From NCBI RefSeq assembly GCF_000948975.2, contig NZ_CP059735.1, forward strand, positions 3,472,001 through 3,536,000: a stretch of 64,000 nucleotides of DNA. The letters run 5' to 3'. The notes beneath the pieces were generated by a model that worked only from the letters and a program-made list of their open reading frames with translations, ran no database searches and was not told the origin of the DNA. Positions 17,908 through 27,672 of the stretch are shown here, in pieces. The stretch comes from Thalassomonas actiniarum (GTDB lineage: Bacteria; Pseudomonadota; Gammaproteobacteria; Enterobacterales; Alteromonadaceae). The position numbers were made by a program, and so were the translations under genes. Within the stretch, counting starts at the first letter, position 1; each line of letters begins with the position of its first letter.

Positions 17908-20301
17908 ATGAATAATCATTTGATCGACAAAATTTGTGTTGAGATTCATCTGCCGGATGCCGGTCATGCCTATGAGTTTCAGCACAACATCAGCGCATTA
18001 GTACATAACGAATTAATGAATGTCATTAGTGAGCATTGCGATCAGCTGTGCCCGGATAATAGCCATATCACAATGGAAAAGCTGGAGCTTAATTTGGGCA
18101 AGCTATCGGCAGATAACTTTGTGCAGGCCTTTAGCGAACAGTTTACCCGGCACTTTCCCAGAGAGCTTTCTATACAAACAAGCGAGCAGTTAACCAGACA
18201 AGCAGAGCAAGAACTCATCTCACCTGGTGAAGAGCCTGCCGCAAGTGGCTCTTCACAGCCTTATGGCCAAGGTAAAGTCTCGGTTGACGCCCAAGCTCTC
18301 GATGAGCCCAGCCAAACGCCAACAAGATTGAAAACCATGCAGCTTAAAGCGCATGAACATGCCTGGTTGTTGCTCACACATTTTCTAAACCATGCCACCT
18401 TACCCTGGTATGTTGATGCCAGCCAGTTTACCGGAGTCACGGCTACACTGGAGTTTTTAATCAAACAGGAAAAACTGGATATCGCGGCCTTTAAGAGCCA
18501 GTTAAAAAATCAAACTGTTACCAATAGATTGATAACCCAATTTGACGATGAGAGATTAAACCTGCTCTATGCCCACCTCACCGGGATGAAAAATGGGGTA
18601 ATAATAAACTGGCCGGAATTATTTACCGAATTGCTACGCAGCTTACAGCAAATAGATGCGCAGAGCTTCTCATCTGTCAGTCAGCAAAATTTCCAACAAA
18701 AAACATCCCAATCTCATACATCTCCGTCTGCCGGTTTGTCGGAACAAGAGAGTCAGCACAATATCCAACAGGCATGGGAAATAATCTGGGGTCAGATATC
18801 AATTGATAACAGCCACAGAGACATTTTTTCGTTAATACTCAAGCAAATATCAACTGGTTTAACCCCGGATACCATCCAAAGCTTTACTCGTCACCTACAC
18901 CTGAGCAAACAGATTAAAGTCGCCGCAGGTGATGGCTATCAAGCCTTATTAACCGCCCTGAATGATATTATCCTGCCATTGGGGCAAGACCTCTCGGCAG
19001 CCAATAAGAATCTCCGGCATAACGCTTTGCCGGAACAAGGTGACTTATCGACAGCCACTGCCAGCAACTCATCCCAAATAAATATCCCGGATACGGCAGG
19101 CAGCGGCAAAGATATAAAAAATCAACAGCAAAGCCAGTCTGTTAAAGGTAAAATTGAAAAGCAAATACCTGCTGTTGAAGGAAATAGCTCGCTGCCTGCC
19201 GATGCCAATATCCCAACTAAGCCAGAGAAGCCAGAGAACCGGGAAAACAGTGTCAGCACAGATATCAGCAATGAATTAAACAGCATCCAAGGCAATCATC
19301 AGCCTAAAGACACGGTTAATAAAAAGCAGCACAATCTCCTCCATGAGCAAGAATTTTCGCCGGCTGATAGCACAAGGCAATCCAACAGCAACCACACGGA
19401 TAATAGGGCAGAAAACCAATCAGATAGTGAAGAAAGTCTCCCCGCGAAGCTAGCACAGGCAAATAGAAGCTCTGCCATCAGTTCATCTTATAGCGAACAA
19501 AAGCGAAGCCAAGCTTGGCCGGAACATGAACAAGTCCCAACTCAAAACCAAAACAACCAGAGCATGGACAGCAGCGACAAGCTTAATCAAAACAAAAAAA
19601 CAGGCGTAAACCAAGCCAGCACAGATAAGCAGACACAAGCCCAAACAGGGCAAAACATTTTCAAGCGCTCCTCTGACGAAGCCGGTATCCTGCCCACAAG
19701 CAAAACCGGCACGAACAAAGACGAAGCACCAATAAGCAAAAGTAATATCAATCTCCTGTCAAAAAACAAACTACCCCCCTGCTTTATACCCGAGGTGGCA
19801 GCAAAGGGACTGGCGGTAGGCAATGCCGGCCTGGTCATCTTCTGGCCTTACCTGCACATCTACTTTAAAGATCTGGGATTATTTGACGGTAAAGACTTTA
19901 AAAACCTCCAAACCCGGGAAAAAGCCGTGCATTTGCTGCAATACCTGGCAACCGGCGAGGTAAACACCGAAGAACATGCCCTGGTGTTAAATAAACTGTT
20001 ATGCCACTGGGACTTTAACCAGCCGCTTAACCGCTTTGTCGAGCTCAGCCAAAGGGAGCAGGAGGAGTCGGAAAAACTGATCCAGGCAGTGATCAATCAC
20101 TGGAGCATTTTAGGTAACACCTCGGTCAGCAGTTTCCGACACACCTTTGTTGCCCGAAAAGGCCTGTTAAGCCAGCAGGACAACGGCTGGCTGCTACGGA
20201 TAGAAAAAGGCCCTTATGACGTACTGCTGGACAGCATTCCCTGGGGCCTGTCGATGATCAAACTCTCTTGGGTCGATGAACTATTGCAGGTGGAATGGTA
20301 A
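17908..20301 (+). CDS. Contractile injection system tape measure family protein
   Basis: A 797-residue protein of the CIS tape-measure family (CIS_tmp). The N-terminal signature is HLIDKICVEIHLPDAGHAYE followed by LCPDNSHITMEKLELNLGKL, and the conserved C-terminal third contains AGLVIFWPYLHIYFKDLGL (about residue 640), LATGEVNTEEHALVLNKLLC and LPWGLSMIKL-like closing motifs (IPWGLSMIKLSWVDELLQVEW at the end). Between residues ~240 and ~620 lies Gln/Asn/Ser-rich low-complexity sequence with almost no predicted folded core, which is unlike classical helical tape measures. It lies 13 bases after the PKD gene and directly before the AAA+ ATPase, as in other eCIS loci. The name reflects the family; I cannot show from sequence that it sets tube length. 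Confidence 0.87.
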   Translation: MNNHLIDKICVEIHLPDAGHAYEFQHNISALVHNELMNVISEHCDQLCPDNSHITMEKLELNLGKLSADNFVQAFSEQFTRHFPRELSIQTSEQLTRQAEQELISPGEEPAASGSSQPYGQGKVSVDAQALDEPSQTPTRLKTMQLKAHEHAWLLLTHFLNHATLPWYVDASQFTGVTATLEFLIKQEKLDIAAFKSQLKNQTVTNRLITQFDDERLNLLYAHLTGMKNGVIINWPELFTELLRSLQQIDAQSFSSVSQQNFQQKTSQSHTSPSAGLSEQESQHNIQQAWEIIWGQISIDNSHRDIFSLILKQISTGLTPDTIQSFTRHLHLSKQIKVAAGDGYQALLTALNDIILPLGQDLSAANKNLRHNALPEQGDLSTATASNSSQINIPDTAGSGKDIKNQQQSQSVKGKIEKQIPAVEGNSSLPADANIPTKPEKPENRENSVSTDISNELNSIQGNHQPKDTVNKKQHNLLHEQEFSPADSTRQSNSNHTDNRAENQSDSEESLPAKLAQANRSSAISSSYSEQKRSQAWPEHEQVPTQNQNNQSMDSSDKLNQNKKTGVNQASTDKQTQAQTGQNIFKRSSDEAGILPTSKTGTNKDEAPISKSNINLLSKNKLPPCFIPEVAAKGLAVGNAGLVIFWPYLHIYFKDLGLFDGKDFKNLQTREKAVHLLQYLATGEVNTEEHALVLNKLLCHWDFNQPLNRFVELSQREQEESEKLIQAVINHWSILGNTSVSSFRHTFVARKGLLSQQDNGWLLRIEKGPYDVLLDSIPWGLSMIKLSWVDELLQVEW

Positions 20302-20302
20302 T

Positions 20303-21658
20303 ATGAGCAATCCCTTTATCACGGAAACCGCCGAGGTATTAAACAGTGAGCTGAGCTGGTTTTATCAGATCCTCGATACCCGGATAAAATTACATTTTGG
20401 CCACGACTGCGACTATCAGGATATTTTTGAAATAAGCCCGCCAGAGCTGGCCAGCGATTCGCAGCTGCACTACAACGGCTTTATCCAGCATTACAATATC
20501 AACTTTGAAGAGCGCGTAGTACTGATACTGGCATTAGTCAGCCAGATCCGCCCGCAAATGCTGGACGTATTTTTTACCCGCAACGCCAGCCTGGATAAAG
20601 AGTTTACCGAATTTGGCGGCGCCACCAACGGCCAGGGCAAGGTCTTTTTACCCACGGCGGAAACCGCATTGTTTTTATTGGCGGGCACAGATCTGGAAAA
20701 ACGCTTTTTATATTCCTACCTGTTCGATGCCGATCATTTCTTTAATAAACATGACTTTATCACCCTGAACCATACCAACAGGCAAGAGTCCTATTTATCC
20801 GGGGTATTAACCCTGTCAAGGGAGGTACTCGATCTCATCACCCGCGGCCATATCCGTAAACCCGCCTTTAGCGCCGAATTTCCCGCCAAGCTGATTGAAA
20901 CCCAGCTGGACTGGCAGGATCTGGTGCTCGACCCCTACACCCAGGACCAGGTCTATGAAATTAAAACCTGGATAGATTACGGCAATCAGCTGCTCAGTGA
21001 ATATGATCTCGGCAAAAAAATAAAACCCGGTTACCGCAGCCTGTTTTTCGGCCCGTCCGGTACTGGCAAAACCCTGACGGCTTCCCTTTTGGGCAAAGTC
21101 ACCGGCCGCGATGTTTACCGCATCGACCTGACGCTGGTGATCAGCAAGTACATAGGGGAAACAGAAAAGAACCTGGAAAAGGTTTTTAAACAGGCGGAGC
21201 ACAAAGACTGGATTTTATTTTTCGACGAAGCCGATGCCCTGTTCGGCAAACGCACCAGTGTCAACGACGCCCACGACAAATTTGCCAACCAGGAAGTTTC
21301 CTACCTGCTGCAACGCTTAGAGGATTATGCCGGTGTGGTGATCCTGGCATCGAATTTAAAAAACAATTTAGACGAAGCCTTTACCCGGCGCTTTCAGTCC
21401 ATTATTCACTTCCCTATTCCCAAGCAGTCGGAAAGGCTGAAACTCTGGTCTAGTGCCCTTGTCAGCAAATTTGAACTCGACCACGAGGTAGATTTACACG
21501 CTTTAGCCAATGATTATGAAATGACCGGCGGATCTATTATCAATGTTGTGCGCTATGCTTGTTTAATGACCCTGGCACAGCAAAAGCAAAGCATACCTTT
21601 TTCGCTGCTCAAAGAAGGTATACGCAAAGAATTCCATAAAGAAGGTAAAACTTTTTAA
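20303..21658 (+). CDS. AAA+ ATPase of eCIS (Afp15-like)
   Basis: A 451-residue AAA+ ATPase. Walker A is GPSGTGKT at residues 250-257, Walker B ILFFDEADALFGKR with DE at 308-309, sensor-1 region VILASNLKNN, and arginine-finger region DEAFTRRFQ. The N-terminal 200 residues are an eCIS-specific domain. Afp15/Pvc15-type ATPases are required for particle assembly or payload loading in studied systems. The ATG at 20303 follows the preceding stop by one base and has AGGTGG upstream; an in-frame earlier start at 20276 would overlap the previous gene by 26 bases and is less likely. It precedes the two DUF4157 payload candidates, consistent with a loading role. Confidence 0.93.
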   Translation: MSNPFITETAEVLNSELSWFYQILDTRIKLHFGHDCDYQDIFEISPPELASDSQLHYNGFIQHYNINFEERVVLILALVSQIRPQMLDVFFTRNASLDKEFTEFGGATNGQGKVFLPTAETALFLLAGTDLEKRFLYSYLFDADHFFNKHDFITLNHTNRQESYLSGVLTLSREVLDLITRGHIRKPAFSAEFPAKLIETQLDWQDLVLDPYTQDQVYEIKTWIDYGNQLLSEYDLGKKIKPGYRSLFFGPSGTGKTLTASLLGKVTGRDVYRIDLTLVISKYIGETEKNLEKVFKQAEHKDWILFFDEADALFGKRTSVNDAHDKFANQEVSYLLQRLEDYAGVVILASNLKNNLDEAFTRRFQSIIHFPIPKQSERLKLWSSALVSKFELDHEVDLHALANDYEMTGGSIINVVRYACLMTLAQQKQSIPFSLLKEGIRKEFHKEGKTF

Positions 21659-21667
21659 GGAGGCAAG

Positions 21668-22804
21668 ATGACCACGTTTTCACAGCACAGAAGACGTACC
21701 CGAAGAGTCAACCGCAGCAAGCCCCGCAAAGGCGAAGTCATGCAGTATGGCGAGGTTCGTGAAGGCAACAGCGAAGGTAACACTTTCTTATCCGGTATTA
21801 TCAGTCAAAGTTCACAAAATAGCGCCACAACAGCCCTATCCCGGCAAATACAGCACAAATTAACCGTGGGTAAGCCCAACGATGCCTTTGAACAGGAAGC
21901 CGACCATGTTGCCGATCAGGTGGTGAATTCACCGGCATCGGCAGATCGGCCTGCAACAGCGAGTCCTCAACTACAAAAACAAGAAGAAAAAGAGGAACAA
22001 GCTCAGAGCAAAGCCCTAGCCGAGCCCAAGCTGCAAAAACAGGAAGAAGAGGAAGAAGCCCAACCAAAAGCTTTAGCAGAGCCCAGGCTACAAAAACAGG
22101 AAGAAGAGGAAGAAGAAGCCCAGGCCAAAGCTTTAGCTGAACCCAGGCTACAAAAACAGGAAGAAGAGGAAGAAGCCCAGGCTAAAGCTTTAGCCGAACC
22201 CAGGCTACAAAAACAGGAAGAAGAGGAAGAAGAAGCCCAGGCCAAAGCTTTAGCCGAACCCAGGCTACAAAAACAGGAAGAAGAGGAAGAAGCCCAAGCC
22301 AAAACTATGGCTGATGTTAAGTTGAAAAAACAAAAGCAGAAGAAAAAGCACCTGCACAAATCAGAAGAAGAAAAGGAAGAGGAAGAAGTTCAAGCTAAAA
22401 CCAGCAACAGCAAAACCGGTGCCCCTGCCCGGCCCGCAGACTCAAGCGTAGATGGCAGGAAAAGTAAACGTATCAGCGAGCGTCAGGGTTCAGGCCAGGC
22501 CATGAATGCAAACACCAGGCATTTTATGGAAGCAAATTTTCATAAAGACTTCAGCAATGTCCGCATCCATAACGACCAGGAAGCCAATAACCTCAGCCAG
22601 CAACTGCACGCCCAGGCCTTTACCTTAAAACAAGATATTTACTTCAACACCGGCAGATACAACCCCGAATCAAGAAGCGGCAAACACTTATTGGCCCATG
22701 AACTCACCCATGTAGTTCAGCAAAATGCCAACCTGGCAAACAAAAACCCCCGGACTGCGACAGCTCCCGGGCACTCAGATAACAACAAAGGAGAAGACAA
22801 CTAA
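21668..22804 (+). CDS. DUF4157 (eCIS core domain) protein with acidic KQEEEEEAQ repeats
   Basis: A 378-residue protein with the eCIS-associated N-terminal motif (IQHKLTVGKPNDAFEQEADH, VADQVV) near residues 58-80 and a DUF4157 domain at about residues 270-355. The latter contains RHFMEANFHKDFSNVRIHND, DIYFNTGRYNPES and the metallopeptidase-like HELTH at 344-348. Between them lie about six 19-20-residue repeats of the type KALAEPxLQKQEEEEEEAQA, giving a highly charged segment at residues ~101-217. There is no toxin domain after DUF4157. AAGGAGG precedes the start. DUF4157 proteins are strongly linked to eCIS loci and thought to act as payload leaders or loading factors; that role is inferred here. 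The protein could be an adaptor for the larger payload that follows. Confidence 0.9.
   Translation: MTTFSQHRRRTRRVNRSKPRKGEVMQYGEVREGNSEGNTFLSGIISQSSQNSATTALSRQIQHKLTVGKPNDAFEQEADHVADQVVNSPASADRPATASPQLQKQEEKEEQAQSKALAEPKLQKQEEEEEAQPKALAEPRLQKQEEEEEEAQAKALAEPRLQKQEEEEEAQAKALAEPRLQKQEEEEEEAQAKALAEPRLQKQEEEEEAQAKTMADVKLKKQKQKKKHLHKSEEEKEEEEVQAKTSNSKTGAPARPADSSVDGRKSKRISERQGSGQAMNANTRHFMEANFHKDFSNVRIHNDQEANNLSQQLHAQAFTLKQDIYFNTGRYNPESRSGKHLLAHELTHVVQQNANLANKNPRTATAPGHSDNNKGEDN
21967..22320 (+). repeat. Coding tandem repeats (57/60 bp units)
   Basis: In-frame tandem units encode KALAEPRLQKQ plus a run of five or six Glu and AQA. Five-Glu (57 bp) and six-Glu (60 bp) units alternate, so the true higher-order unit is about 117 bp, repeated near-identically at about 22084-22200 and 22201-22317. 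The ends decay: the first unit reads EKEEQAQS and the last changes to a Lys-rich stretch (KLKKQKQKKK). The near-identity suggests recent expansion by slippage or unequal crossing over. Confidence 0.9.
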
Positions 22805-22849
22805 ATACCGCCCTTTTCAGGGAAGAAAATTTAACAACAAGGATCAAAC

Positions 22850-25800
22850 ATGGCCAGTAAAACGATTGCACAGTGCAGTACCCCCCAGACTTCACGTCGC
22901 CCGACGTCTAAGCCCAATGCTCATCGCTCGCAATTACAGGCCAAAACACAAAACGGCAGCGACAATCTTACCAACCTGATCAGCAATGCAAATAAAGACA
23001 ATAGCAGTGCGGCAGCGTTTAACCCGGCAGTTAACCCAAATAACCAGGGACCACAAATTTCATCCTTAACTCAGGTTATTCGTGCCAAGACAATTCAGCC
23101 GAAATTAAGCATAGGCGCAGCCAACTCCAGCTATGAACAAGAAGCCGACAGCGTTGCCGATAAAGTCGTCGCCCTTAACAGCTTTTCTGCGGGTACAGGC
23201 TCAGCAAGCAAAGGCGCTGAAACAAACGGCTCTGGTCACCAGATTAAAGCAGGAGTTCAAACTCACCTTCAGTCTAAAACAAACAACGCACCAGCCATCA
23301 ATAGCAAAAGCAACAGCCAGACAATCCCGGGCGTTCAAAGAAGCTTTATGGACTTAGCCGGGTCAGAGCAGGAAAGTGAGCAGGAAGCCGAATCAGGCGC
23401 ATTGGCCGCATCCTTTTCAGGTGAAGGCGAAGTATTAACAAAACTCATCCAGGCAAGCCAGGCATTATCCACCTCCGATACACCCGCCAGTCCGGCTTTT
23501 GAATCATCACTGCAAAGCTCCAAAGGCAGTGGCTCCCCCCTGCCGGACAATACCCGGGCGGAGATGGAAACTGGCATAGGCGCAAACTTTGGCGCGGTAA
23601 AAATACATACCAATGATAACGCCGCACAAATGAACCAGCAGATCAACGCCAAAGCTTTTACCCACGGCAGCGATATCTACTTTAATCAGGGACAATACAA
23701 TCCCGAATCAAGCTCGGGCAAACATCTGCTGGCCCATGAATTAACCCATACGGTACAACAAGGGGCTTCACCCCAAACTCAGGCCTCCCCTGACAGCGGC
23801 AATATCAGCCGGGTCGGCAATCAGAGCACTTCACCCTCTTCACAAGCAAAAATACAACGGGGCTGGTTGGGCAGCGCCATAGGGGCAATATCCGACGCCG
23901 CCAGCTCAGCGGTAAACTGGGCTGCCGATCAAATCAATTCAGCACTGAACTGGGCCAAAGAAAAGTTTGCCGGTTTTGTCCAGTCAATTCCCGGTTATAA
24001 ATTATTATCCGTCATCCTCGGGCAAGACCCGGTAACCGGGAAAACGGTAGCACGCAACGGCAGAAACTTCATTGAAGCCGGATTAAACATCATCCCGTTC
24101 GGCAGCAAGTTCCAACAAAAACTCGAAGCCACCGGCGCCATGGAAGAAGCCGCCACCTGGCTGGATCAGAAAATAGCCAAGTTAGACATCAGCCTGACCT
24201 CTATTCTCAACGACATCAGTAACTTTTGGTCCTCCAGATCCTTATCCGATTTAACCAATGTCTCAGGCGTGCTGAGCCAGGCAGCCAATATTATCCGTAG
24301 GCCAATCGCCAGTGTGATCAGTTTTGCCACCAGTATCGCCTCCAAACTGCTTGAGATAGTGAAAAAATATCTGCTCAATTCCCTGGTGGGCTTTATTAAA
24401 GACCATACCCGGGGTTATCCGCTGCTGACGGTTATTCTCGGCAAAGACCCGATCACAGACGAAGCAGTTGAGCGCAGCGGCATGAACCTAATCCGCGGCT
24501 TTATGCTGCTATCTGCCTCAGGCGAAGAGCAGCTGCGGCAAATGGAAGAAACCGGCTCCCTGCAAAAAGCCGCCGACTGGATCGACGGTGCGGTAGCCCG
24601 GCTGGATCTCAGCTGGCAAAGCATTAAAAACATGTTCAGCAAAGCCTGGGATCTGGTGAGTATTTCCAGCCTGATGGATCCCATAGGCGCCTTTACCCAA
24701 CTGGCGCAAATCTTTTTAGCCCCCGCCGGACGCATTATCCGCTTTGTGGTGGAAGTCGGGATTAAAATATTAGGCCTGATCAAAGATGCCTTAATCGCCA
24801 GGTTAATTAAGTTTGCCCGGAAAATTCCCGGCTACCCGCTGCTGACGGTGATTTTAGGCAAAGACCCTTTCTCCGGCAATCCGGTACCGCGCACCGCAGA
24901 AAATATCATTCACGGCTTTTTAAGCCTGCTGCCCGGCGGCGAAGAAAAATTCCAGACCATGAAAGAGTCCGGCGCCATTGACCGCGCCACCAGCTGGATC
25001 GAAGGCGCCATCGCCGAGTTGGGCTTCACCTGGAAATATATCAAAGGCCTGTTTATGCAGGCCTGGAACAGCTTCAGCCTGTCAGACTTAGCCGCGCCGC
25101 TGGAAGCCTTTGGCCGGATCATGAATTTATTTATCGATCCCCTCAAACGCCTGTTTAGCTTTATTATCAAGGTGCTGAAAAAGATCATCGAAATCATCCT
25201 GTCGATCATGGGTTTTCCCACAGATCTGGTGGTCAATATCGTCACCCGGGCAATGCAGGCGTTTGCCGACATTAAACGCGACCCGATAGGCTTTATCCTC
25301 AACCTGCTAAAAGCCATCAAAAAAGGCTTCTCGCTGTTTTTCGACAATATCCTCAAACACCTGTTCAACGGCCTCACCAGCTGGTTATTCCAGCAAGTAA
25401 AAGATGCCGGTATCACACCACCCAAAGATCTCAGCCTGGGCTCGATATTCGGTTTTGTGCTGGATGTACTCGGCATTACCGCAGAGAAAATCTGGCAGAA
25501 ACTCGCCGATAAAATCGGCCAGGAAAAGGTCAACCGCATCCGCGGCATGATCGACAAACTCACCGGTGTCTGGACCTTTGTTAAAGACGTCATGACCCGC
25601 GGACCAATCGCCATCTGGGAATATATCGTCGAAAAAATCAGCGGCCTTTGGAACATGGTGCTTGAGGGCGTGCAAAACTGGATCATGACCAAGATCATCA
25701 CCCAGGTCACGGCAAAACTGCTGAGCATGCTCGACCCCACCGGCATTATGGCGGTGATCAACTCTACCATAGCCCTGTATAAGGCAATACAATCCTTTAT

Positions 25801-27634
25801 CGCCTACATCAAACAGATGCTGCAAATCGTCAACTCCTTTGTCATGGGCGTGGCGGAAATCGCCAAAGGTAATATTCTCAGCGCCGCCAAGTTCCTCGAA
25901 GGTGCCCTGGCCAAAGCCGTGCCCATTGCCATAGGTTTCCTCGCCAACCAGGTGGGCCTGGGCGGTTTAGGCAAGCGCATAGGAGAAATGATCAAAAAAG
26001 TGCAAGGCAAGGTGGACGAGGCCCTGACCTGGCTGGTGGATAAAGCGGTATCGGCGGGCAGTGCCTTATTAAAAATGGGTAAAAGCGCCATCAGTGCCGT
26101 GAAAAATTGGTGGCAAACCCGCAAAGAGTTCACAGATCCCGCAGGCAAAAAACACGCCCTGTATTACCCCAGCGCCCAGGGCGAACTGACGGTAGCCAGT
26201 ACGCCGACCCCGGTTAATCAGTTCCTCGATAAGCTGGTGATTACCGATACCGATCCGAAAAAGGCAGAAAAACAGGGCCATAAAACCAAGGCGCTGGCAA
26301 TCATGAAGATCATCAATGACCAGCGCGCCATTATTCAGAAAAAAGGCGGCAAAGACGCTGCCGCAGAAGCCAAGGTAGCTGAACAGTTAGCCCTGCTGCC
26401 GCCCCAATTGACCCCGCTTATGGTGGGAGACAGCGGCGGACGCATCCCCTCGCCGCTGACATTGGAAGCGCTAAAAGAAAAGCCGGTGAAGATGCCGAGA
26501 ACACCGGAAGAAGAAACCATAGATGTCAACGCCGCCACGCAAATTGTCACCCTGGCGGCAGAAGCGGCCACCGACTCCCTGGCCATGAGCAAACAGTTTA
26601 AAGCCATTCAAACCCGGTTCGCCCTGACCAAGGTCAGTTTCCACACCGAAGGCAAGATCACTAACGTCAGGATACAGGCATCGAAAAATAAAGATGTGCA
26701 GGTGAACCTGGCGGTAAAAGACAAAACCCCCGGCATCTCGTTAAAAAGCAATGTCGTCAACGTACCCGGCGCCGCGGCAGGCGATACCGTGTCCACCGGC
26801 ATGACCGCAGATCCGGTCGGTCCGGATAAAATAGGCAAAGGCAGCGAACCGCTTGGCAGCGCATTAAAAGTGGTGATGGGTAAACTGATCACCGCACCGG
26901 AGCAGAAAAATCCGTCAAAATATATCAAGGGTCATTTACTCAACCACCACATCGGCGGCCCCGGCACCGGGCAGAATATGTATCCGATCACCGCCGAAGC
27001 CAATAAAAAACACAATACTTCCATCGAGGAAACAGTAAAAGGCTGGGTGGAAAAACAAAGTTACTGGGTCTATTACCAGGTCAATGTTGCCGGCATCAGT
27101 GAAAACATTGTTCACCCGACCCAGAAGCACCCGGATAACTACATCAACTCGAAATTTGTCTGCAAGGCCTATATCCGCAATACCGACGGACAGGAGCATA
27201 ACCCGGTCACCTCCACCGTAGACTCCATTTATGTCAAGGGCGATGCCTCCGCCAGTGCCAATGAACCTGCCTACCAGCTTGATGGCGGCATAAAAACCGC
27301 TATGGACACCTTAACTACCGACGAAAGAAAATCGAGTAATTTAAGCAGTAAGATCAATATTTCAGGAATAGGACCAGAGGCAATCAAGATCCTGCTCAAG
27401 GCTTATGGCGATTATGCCAAGGGAGATTTGGTCAATGATTTAACCTCGGGACAAAAATCGACCTTAACCACGGTAAATGGCAAAGCCGGTGATATTAAAG
27501 CCGCCATTGCCGCCATAGTTGCAGGTAGAGCGCCGCCCCCGGCAGCTCCAGCGGCACCTGCGGCTGCTCCAGCTGCTCCTGCAACCCCGGCGACAACAGA
27601 CACAACTGCACCTGAAACAACGACTGCGGAATAA
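22850..27634 (+). CDS. Giant DUF4157 eCIS payload candidate with repeats and nuclease-like C-terminus
   Basis: A 1,594-residue probable eCIS effector. The leader has the same eCIS motif as the preceding gene (IQPKLSIGAANSSYEQEADS, VADKVV) near residues 83-108, followed by DUF4157 with HELTH at 296-300. Residues 373-790 form three ~140-residue repeats, each containing PGY-LL-VILGxDP, E.TG(A/S)…AA.W(I/L) and a hydrophobic helical tail, suggesting amphipathic membrane-active helices; more amphipathic helices run to ~1,080. The C-terminal domain has KGHLLN at 1360-1365, GGPG at 1369-1372 and QNMYPITAEAN at 1375-1385, the (R/K)GH…N pattern of DNA/RNA non-specific endonucleases, with H1362 and N1376 as candidate catalytic residues. 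It ends with an Ala/Pro tail. No immunity gene follows. The role as toxin is inferred. Confidence 0.87.
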   Translation: MASKTIAQCSTPQTSRRPTSKPNAHRSQLQAKTQNGSDNLTNLISNANKDNSSAAAFNPAVNPNNQGPQISSLTQVIRAKTIQPKLSIGAANSSYEQEADSVADKVVALNSFSAGTGSASKGAETNGSGHQIKAGVQTHLQSKTNNAPAINSKSNSQTIPGVQRSFMDLAGSEQESEQEAESGALAASFSGEGEVLTKLIQASQALSTSDTPASPAFESSLQSSKGSGSPLPDNTRAEMETGIGANFGAVKIHTNDNAAQMNQQINAKAFTHGSDIYFNQGQYNPESSSGKHLLAHELTHTVQQGASPQTQASPDSGNISRVGNQSTSPSSQAKIQRGWLGSAIGAISDAASSAVNWAADQINSALNWAKEKFAGFVQSIPGYKLLSVILGQDPVTGKTVARNGRNFIEAGLNIIPFGSKFQQKLEATGAMEEAATWLDQKIAKLDISLTSILNDISNFWSSRSLSDLTNVSGVLSQAANIIRRPIASVISFATSIASKLLEIVKKYLLNSLVGFIKDHTRGYPLLTVILGKDPITDEAVERSGMNLIRGFMLLSASGEEQLRQMEETGSLQKAADWIDGAVARLDLSWQSIKNMFSKAWDLVSISSLMDPIGAFTQLAQIFLAPAGRIIRFVVEVGIKILGLIKDALIARLIKFARKIPGYPLLTVILGKDPFSGNPVPRTAENIIHGFLSLLPGGEEKFQTMKESGAIDRATSWIEGAIAELGFTWKYIKGLFMQAWNSFSLSDLAAPLEAFGRIMNLFIDPLKRLFSFIIKVLKKIIEIILSIMGFPTDLVVNIVTRAMQAFADIKRDPIGFILNLLKAIKKGFSLFFDNILKHLFNGLTSWLFQQVKDAGITPPKDLSLGSIFGFVLDVLGITAEKIWQKLADKIGQEKVNRIRGMIDKLTGVWTFVKDVMTRGPIAIWEYIVEKISGLWNMVLEGVQNWIMTKIITQVTAKLLSMLDPTGIMAVINSTIALYKAIQSFIAYIKQMLQIVNSFVMGVAEIAKGNILSAAKFLEGALAKAVPIAIGFLANQVGLGGLGKRIGEMIKKVQGKVDEALTWLVDKAVSAGSALLKMGKSAISAVKNWWQTRKEFTDPAGKKHALYYPSAQGELTVASTPTPVNQFLDKLVITDTDPKKAEKQGHKTKALAIMKIINDQRAIIQKKGGKDAAAEAKVAEQLALLPPQLTPLMVGDSGGRIPSPLTLEALKEKPVKMPRTPEEETIDVNAATQIVTLAAEAATDSLAMSKQFKAIQTRFALTKVSFHTEGKITNVRIQASKNKDVQVNLAVKDKTPGISLKSNVVNVPGAAAGDTVSTGMTADPVGPDKIGKGSEPLGSALKVVMGKLITAPEQKNPSKYIKGHLLNHHIGGPGTGQNMYPITAEANKKHNTSIEETVKGWVEKQSYWVYYQVNVAGISENIVHPTQKHPDNYINSKFVCKAYIRNTDGQEHNPVTSTVDSIYVKGDASASANEPAYQLDGGIKTAMDTLTTDERKSSNLSSKINISGIGPEAIKILLKAYGDYAKGDLVNDLTSGQKSTLTTVNGKAGDIKAAIAAIVAGRAPPPAAPAAPAAAPAAPATPATTDTTAPETTTAE
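23966..25222 (+). repeat. Three tandem ~420-bp coding repeats in the payload gene
   Basis: The payload gene contains three diverged tandem units starting at 23966, 24383 and 24803, spaced 417 and 420 bases (139-140 codons). Each opens with a GY(K/P)LL(S/T)VILGxDP block, then an R..(N/E)(F/L/I)I core, a helix ending in W(L/I)(D/E)G-A-I-A-like sequence, and a hydrophobic basic helix. Units 2 and 3 share PLLTVILGKDP exactly. They are protein-level repeats; the DNA has diverged considerably. Confidence 0.85.
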
Positions 27635-27672
27635 ACCAGGAGCGCTGCTTTGACAGGGTTCACAGCGTTTAG

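Noticed and set aside
21967-22320. Tandem repeats considered as a CRISPR array
   Set aside because: The units are contiguous, in frame and coding, with no unique spacers.
24910-25770. 286-codon frame on the - strand inside the payload gene
   Set aside because: It mirrors the repeat-rich coding sequence of the + strand gene, has no ribosome site and no recognisable domain.
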